Assembly (NCBI GenBank): GCA_025998955.1
Contig: AP024676.1
Coordinates: forward strand, 1,364,001 to 1,428,000
Direction: 5' to 3'
Source of the DNA: Candidatus Roseilinea sp.
GTDB taxonomy: Bacteria; Chloroflexota; Anaerolineae; J036; Brachytrichaceae
Length of the DNA stretch: 64,000 nt
The notes below the pieces were generated by a model. It ran no database searches and had not been told where the DNA came from. It saw only the letters and a list, made by a program, of their open reading frames with translations. A program made the translations under genes and the position numbers. This document shows, piece after piece, positions 60,218 to 64,000 of the stretch. Every line of letters starts with the position of its first letter. The first letter of the stretch is position 1.

Positions 60218-63208
60218 ATGATCAGCGCCTTCTTCCACTTCGTCGCCCAGCGCATACGCAGCCAGTTCGGGCTGGTGGCGTGCTTGTGGCTCGGCGTGAC
60301 GCTGGCGGTCGCGCTTGCAGCGTCCATTCCCGTGTTCGTCACCGCCGTGCAACTACGCGTGCTGCGCAACGAGTTGCTCAGCCTCAACACCGCGATCGGC
60401 CGGCAGGGCAGCGCCAACTATCTGCCTTTCGCGCTGCAATTCAGCTTCGCCACCACCAACGAGAACAGCCTCTCGCACAGCGCCTACCGTGCGCTGGACG
60501 CGTTTATGCGTGAACGCATCGAGCCGCGCACGATGCTACCCATCGTCGAGACGGCCACATTCGCGCAAACTCCACCCTGGCGCATGTTTGCGTTGCCCGG
60601 CAGCCCCACCGCCGAGCAGTACGAGGGCGAGCGCGTGCTGGCCCTGCCCACGGTGGACGCGATGAGCAACTTCTCGCGCCACGTGATCATCGAGGAAGGT
60701 GAACCGCTGCCGGACGACGGCGCGCTGGTCGCCGCTGCCGGCGAGGCGACAGACGCGCCAGTGCCCGTGCTGATCTCGCGCGCCTTCGCCGAGCGCTATG
60801 GCGCGCAAGCCGGCGACACCTTCTTGCTTTCCATGACGCAGACGCGCGCCGGTTCGGATGCGTTCGGCGGACAAGCGCAGGAGACGGTCGAGGTACAGGT
60901 GCCCGTGCGCATCGCCGGCGTGTGGCTGCCGCGCGACCCGCGCGAGGACTACTGGGGGCTTTCGCCGGACACATTCAAGGATTCGCTCATCGTCACGCCG
61001 AAGGACTTCGACGCGCGCATCGCGCCGCTGCTGAATACGAGCGTCCGCGCCGCGCGCTGGCAGTACATCCTCGACGTCTCGAAGCTGAGCGCCGACAGCG
61101 TCGAACCCTTCACCGCCCGCGCGCGCCAGCTCCAGCGCGAGGTGTTCCGCGAGAACCGCGACGTGATCCTGGTTGCCGCGCTGCTCGACGCGCTCGACCG
61201 GTATCTGGCCACCTCGCGCGAGCTGCTGTTGTTGCTGGTGATCTTCAGCGCACCGGTATTCGCCATCGTGTTCTACTTCGTCGTGCTGGTGGCCGGCATG
61301 GTGGTGCGCCAGCAGGAGAGCGAAATCACCACGCTGCGCAGCCGGGGCGCTTCGATCTCCTACATCCTCGGCCTGTATCTGGCGCAATCACTCGTGATCG
61401 GGGTCGCCGCGCTGACGGTCGGCATCCCACTCGGCTACGGGCTGGCCAGCGTGATGGCCGGCACGCTGACCTTCCTACAGTTCGGCCCGCCGCAACCGGT
61501 GGAGTTCTCGCTACTGAACGCCGACGGCCGGTTCGCCGGCCTGCCGCAGTCGTTTCGCTTCGCGCTCATCGCGGCCGGCTTCAGCTTGCTCGGGGTGATC
61601 GCGCCGGCAGTCGGTGCAGCGCGCAGCAACGTCGTGTCGCAGCACGCCGATCGCGGGCGCAACACGCGCCGCCCGCTCTGGCAGCGCATGTATCTGGACG
61701 TGCTGCTGTTGATCCCAGCGCTCTACGGCTACTATCAGTTGCGCGGTCAAGGCAGCATTGCATTGCCCGGCGCCGGGGGCGCAGCAACGGCCGATCCGCT
61801 CAGCGACCCGGTGCGCTTCTTGCTGCCGGTGCTGCTCATCACGGCACTGGGCTTGCTGGCCGTGCGGCTATTCCCGTTGCTCATGGGGCTGTTGGCGAAG
61901 GCGACCGAGCGCGTCGCGCCAACCCCGGTGGTGCTGGCCTTCCGCGAGTTGGCGCGCTCGCCCAAAGACATCGTCGGCCCGCTCGTGCTGCTCATCTTCA
62001 CGATGGGCATTGCGGTCTACGGCGCTTCGATCGCCAAGACGCTCGACGAGCATTTGAAGACCACCACGCTGCTGCGCGTGGGCGCAGATTTAAGGCTGAT
62101 CGAGACCGGTGAGTCGTCCAAAGTCACGCTCGCGCCAGGCGAGTTGGCGCAGGGCAAGAAGATCAGCGACCCGAACGAGCCGGAGTACTGGACTTTTCTG
62201 CCGCCGCAGGGCCACTTGGACATCCCCGGTGTGACTGCATACGCACGCGCGGCGCAGATGCCGGCGCAGGCTCGCGAGTTTGGCATCTTCAGCTTCAAGC
62301 AGGTCATCATGGCGATTGACCGGCGCGCGTTTCAGGATGTGGCGGCGAAGGCGTATCGCGATGAGCTGAGTTCGCAATCGTTCGGCGCGTTGATGAATGC
62401 GCTGGCAACCTCGCGCGACAGCGCGCTGGTGGATCGCAACTTTCTGGCTCGCAGCAACCTGAACATCGGCGACTCACTCACGCTCCTGGTTGACCCCGGC
62501 CGGGGCAATACGCCGATCACGTATACGATTCGTGGTGGGTTCGATTACTTTCCCGCCATCACGACGGGCAAGGACGATCCAGTTGCCTTCGTCACCAACA
62601 TTGACTACACCTTCGAGAAGCTGGGCAAGGACGTACCCTACGACGTGCTGCTGTCGTTGCAACCTGGCGTGAGCGGCCACGAGGTGGCGCAGGCGGCGAC
62701 CGAGAAAGAATACATCGTCAAGGACTACCTGGATGCGCAAGCGGCCATTCGCGATGCGCAGAGTCAACCGGCGCGGCAAGGGCTGTTCGGCGTGTTGACG
62801 GCCGGCTTCCTGGCGGCGACGCTGCTCACGGCGATCGGCTTCGTGCTGTACGCGCTGGTGTCATTCCGCCGGCGGTCCATCGAGCTGGGCGTGCTGCGCA
62901 CCATCGGCCTCTCCGAGGGCCAGATGGCCGCTTACCTCATCCTTACCCAGGCGGCGCTGGTGCTGCTGGGTGCGCTGGCCGGCAGCCTGCTCGGCGCGCT
63001 GGCCGGCACATTGTTCATCCCGTTCCTGCAGGTGGGCGGCGCGTTGGTCAACCAGGTCCCGCCGTTCATCGTACGCGTGGCATGGGGCGACCTGATCGTG
63101 ATGTATGCCGCCGTCGCCGCCGCGCTGGGCGTGGCGCTGGCCGGCACGCTGTTGCTGCTGCGCCGGCTCAAGGTATTCGAGGCGATCAAGCTGGGGATGG
63201 TGACGTGA
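60218..63208 (+). CDS. Large ABC-type permease with two FtsX domains
   Basis: This 996-aa membrane protein has a first membrane helix near residues 18-38 and a large outer domain to about 320. The first FtsX module is at about 330-480, with FYFVVLVAGMVVRQQESEIT and TLRSRGASISYILGLYLAQS. Central helices follow at about 540-640. After a second outer domain comes a second FtsX module at about 850-990 (RRRSIELGVLRTIGLSEGQM). It probably exports lipids or peptides or acts as a mechanotransmitter with the adaptor. The required ATPase gene is not next to it. Confidence 0.9.
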   Translation: MISAFFHFVAQRIRSQFGLVACLWLGVTLAVALAASIPVFVTAVQLRVLRNELLSLNTAIGRQGSANYLPFALQFSFATTNENSLSHSAYRALDAFMRERIEPRTMLPIVETATFAQTPPWRMFALPGSPTAEQYEGERVLALPTVDAMSNFSRHVIIEEGEPLPDDGALVAAAGEATDAPVPVLISRAFAERYGAQAGDTFLLSMTQTRAGSDAFGGQAQETVEVQVPVRIAGVWLPRDPREDYWGLSPDTFKDSLIVTPKDFDARIAPLLNTSVRAARWQYILDVSKLSADSVEPFTARARQLQREVFRENRDVILVAALLDALDRYLATSRELLLLLVIFSAPVFAIVFYFVVLVAGMVVRQQESEITTLRSRGASISYILGLYLAQSLVIGVAALTVGIPLGYGLASVMAGTLTFLQFGPPQPVEFSLLNADGRFAGLPQSFRFALIAAGFSLLGVIAPAVGAARSNVVSQHADRGRNTRRPLWQRMYLDVLLLIPALYGYYQLRGQGSIALPGAGGAATADPLSDPVRFLLPVLLITALGLLAVRLFPLLMGLLAKATERVAPTPVVLAFRELARSPKDIVGPLVLLIFTMGIAVYGASIAKTLDEHLKTTTLLRVGADLRLIETGESSKVTLAPGELAQGKKISDPNEPEYWTFLPPQGHLDIPGVTAYARAAQMPAQAREFGIFSFKQVIMAIDRRAFQDVAAKAYRDELSSQSFGALMNALATSRDSALVDRNFLARSNLNIGDSLTLLVDPGRGNTPITYTIRGGFDYFPAITTGKDDPVAFVTNIDYTFEKLGKDVPYDVLLSLQPGVSGHEVAQAATEKEYIVKDYLDAQAAIRDAQSQPARQGLFGVLTAGFLAATLLTAIGFVLYALVSFRRRSIELGVLRTIGLSEGQMAAYLILTQAALVLLGALAGSLLGALAGTLFIPFLQVGGALVNQVPPFIVRVAWGDLIVMYAAVAAALGVALAGTLLLLRRLKVFEAIKLGMVT

Positions 63209-63232
63209 GTGAAGGATGGGGGCGAAACGCCA

Positions 63233-64000
63233 TCATTGCAGAAGAAACGCACAGCCCACGCACTCGCGATAAACTTGCATCAGCTCATCGTGCTCCTCGA
63301 GTGTCTGATTGCGTTGCCGATAAAGGCGCAGGGCTTCCTGAGCGTGAGCCTGTGCATTCGCTGGATCGTTCAACAATCGGTAAGCCTGCGCCAACCTGAG
63401 TTGGGCGCGCATGCGATAACGCCAGATGTTACGCGCATTGGCCGTTTGTGCGCAACGGTTGGCCCAATCTAGCGCCTCGCTGCCGCGCCAGCTATGAATA
63501 TAGAACTTCGCTAATGACTCCGATAAATCCACGCACGACTGAGCACGGCTAGACGCAACGGCGCTCTTGTAGTATTCGCGCGCCAATATAACTGCGCGCT
63601 CAATTTCGCCTCGCGCCCAGTAGAGATTAGCCATCCGCCCGGCTAGCCACCATTCCAAGTCACGATCGCCAATCTGGCGACTCAAAGCGAATGCTGACTT
63701 GAGCGGCGCGTCCGCCTGTACCAGGCAACCCAATCGGGTCAGCACCTGTCCACGTAAGCCCAACCACCGCGCTCTCAACAAGGGAGGCAAGGCCTGACCG
63801 TCTTGGATGTTCTCCAGCTCAGTGAGAGCAGCCTCATAGGCACCCAAGGCGATGCCCGTCGCGGCCATGTTGAGCTTGTCAGCGATGAAGGCATCGTTGT
63901 GGCCCAACGCTTCATCGAGTTCCATCGCGGCAGAGAAACACTGCTTGGCCCTCAAGAAATCGCCGTCATCGAAGCAGGCCAGGCCAAGGATGCGATTGGC
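63233..64000 (-). CDS. TPR-repeat protein, C-terminal part (5' end outside window)
   Basis: The frame is open to the window edge. It encodes at least 255 residues of tandem TPR-like helices (DDGDFLRAKQCFSAAMELDE, YEAALTELENIQDG, AQLRLAQAYRLLNDPANAQA). Such arrays form the C-terminal half of many SARP/LuxR/STAND-type regulators and of scaffold proteins. The effector part is missing from the window, so no function is assigned. Confidence 0.75.
   Translation of the reverse strand, partial: ANRILGLACFDDGDFLRAKQCFSAAMELDEALGHNDAFIADKLNMAATGIALGAYEAALTELENIQDGQALPPLLRARWLGLRGQVLTRLGCLVQADAPLKSAFALSRQIGDRDLEWWLAGRMANLYWARGEIERAVILAREYYKSAVASSRAQSCVDLSESLAKFYIHSWRGSEALDWANRCAQTANARNIWRYRMRAQLRLAQAYRLLNDPANAQAHAQEALRLYRQRNQTLEEHDELMQVYRECVGCAFLLQ

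Overview
The window is a high-GC bacterial chromosome segment with two tRNA genes and no rRNA. Gene content and style suggest Chloroflexota, perhaps an Anaerolineae/Roseilinea-like lineage: many sparsely operonic genes, secreted FG-GAP and caspase-like proteins, effector-associated (EAD-type) domains, Opp-type ABC genes without adjacent ATPases, and start codons sitting just downstream of -10 boxes. This placement rests on gene content only and was not tested by phylogeny.

Layout. 1-2.2 kb: a TPR gene broken by an in-frame stop, then an EAD-type adaptor (possible conflict system). 2.2-8 kb: aldo/keto reductase, a binding protein extended by a microsatellite, and a cell-wall group (L,D-transpeptidase, amidase, GNAT, two-TM protein). 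8-12.6 kb: a methionine locus with promoter, SAM-I riboswitch, terminator, metY, metX, a TAT-exported cyclase, metW, then tRNA-Asp. 12.7-22.3 kb: a secreted caspase-like DUF6345 protein, an Opp/Dpp permease-binding protein operon without ATPases, an FG-GAP propeller protein and a tandem universal stress protein. 22.4-29.3 kb: an lhgO remnant, tRNA-Glu, a CCA/poly(A) polymerase-like enzyme, a beta-hydroxyacid dehydrogenase, an AlaX editing protein, a CxxC protein, an HD hydrolase and a radical SAM-HhH protein. 29.5-36.9 kb: a 55-bp tandem repeat, a cystathionine synthase/lyase-MFS-obgE run, an enolase-superfamily enzyme, nadD and a rhamnulokinase-like kinase. 37-43 kb: MoxR, rlmN, rpmB, Asp23, FakA and FakB. 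43-46 kb: a xanthine dehydrogenase FAD subunit, a P450 and XdhC. 46-52.3 kb: LysE, araD, lepB, a sugar epimerase, an IS remnant, a PD-(D/E)XK-like protein and araB. 52.7-58.4 kb: a TIGR02996 protein operon, then two adjacent genes (VOC and GyrI-like), each split by a different insertion sequence with visible target duplications. 59-64 kb: an HlyD/FtsX-type export pair and a partial TPR protein.

The strongest cross-cutting signals are in noncoding DNA. Several intergenic spaces carry a dispersed composite repeat with two short palindromes. Two copies of about 160-170 bp are bounded by inverted ends (GGGTGCATT...) like those of the complete ISKra4-like element at 55334-56886, so they look like MITEs. 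Separate GGTGTCG arrays occur at three places. Seven genes have a -10-like hexamer 7-9 nt before the start codon, which predicts leaderless mRNAs.
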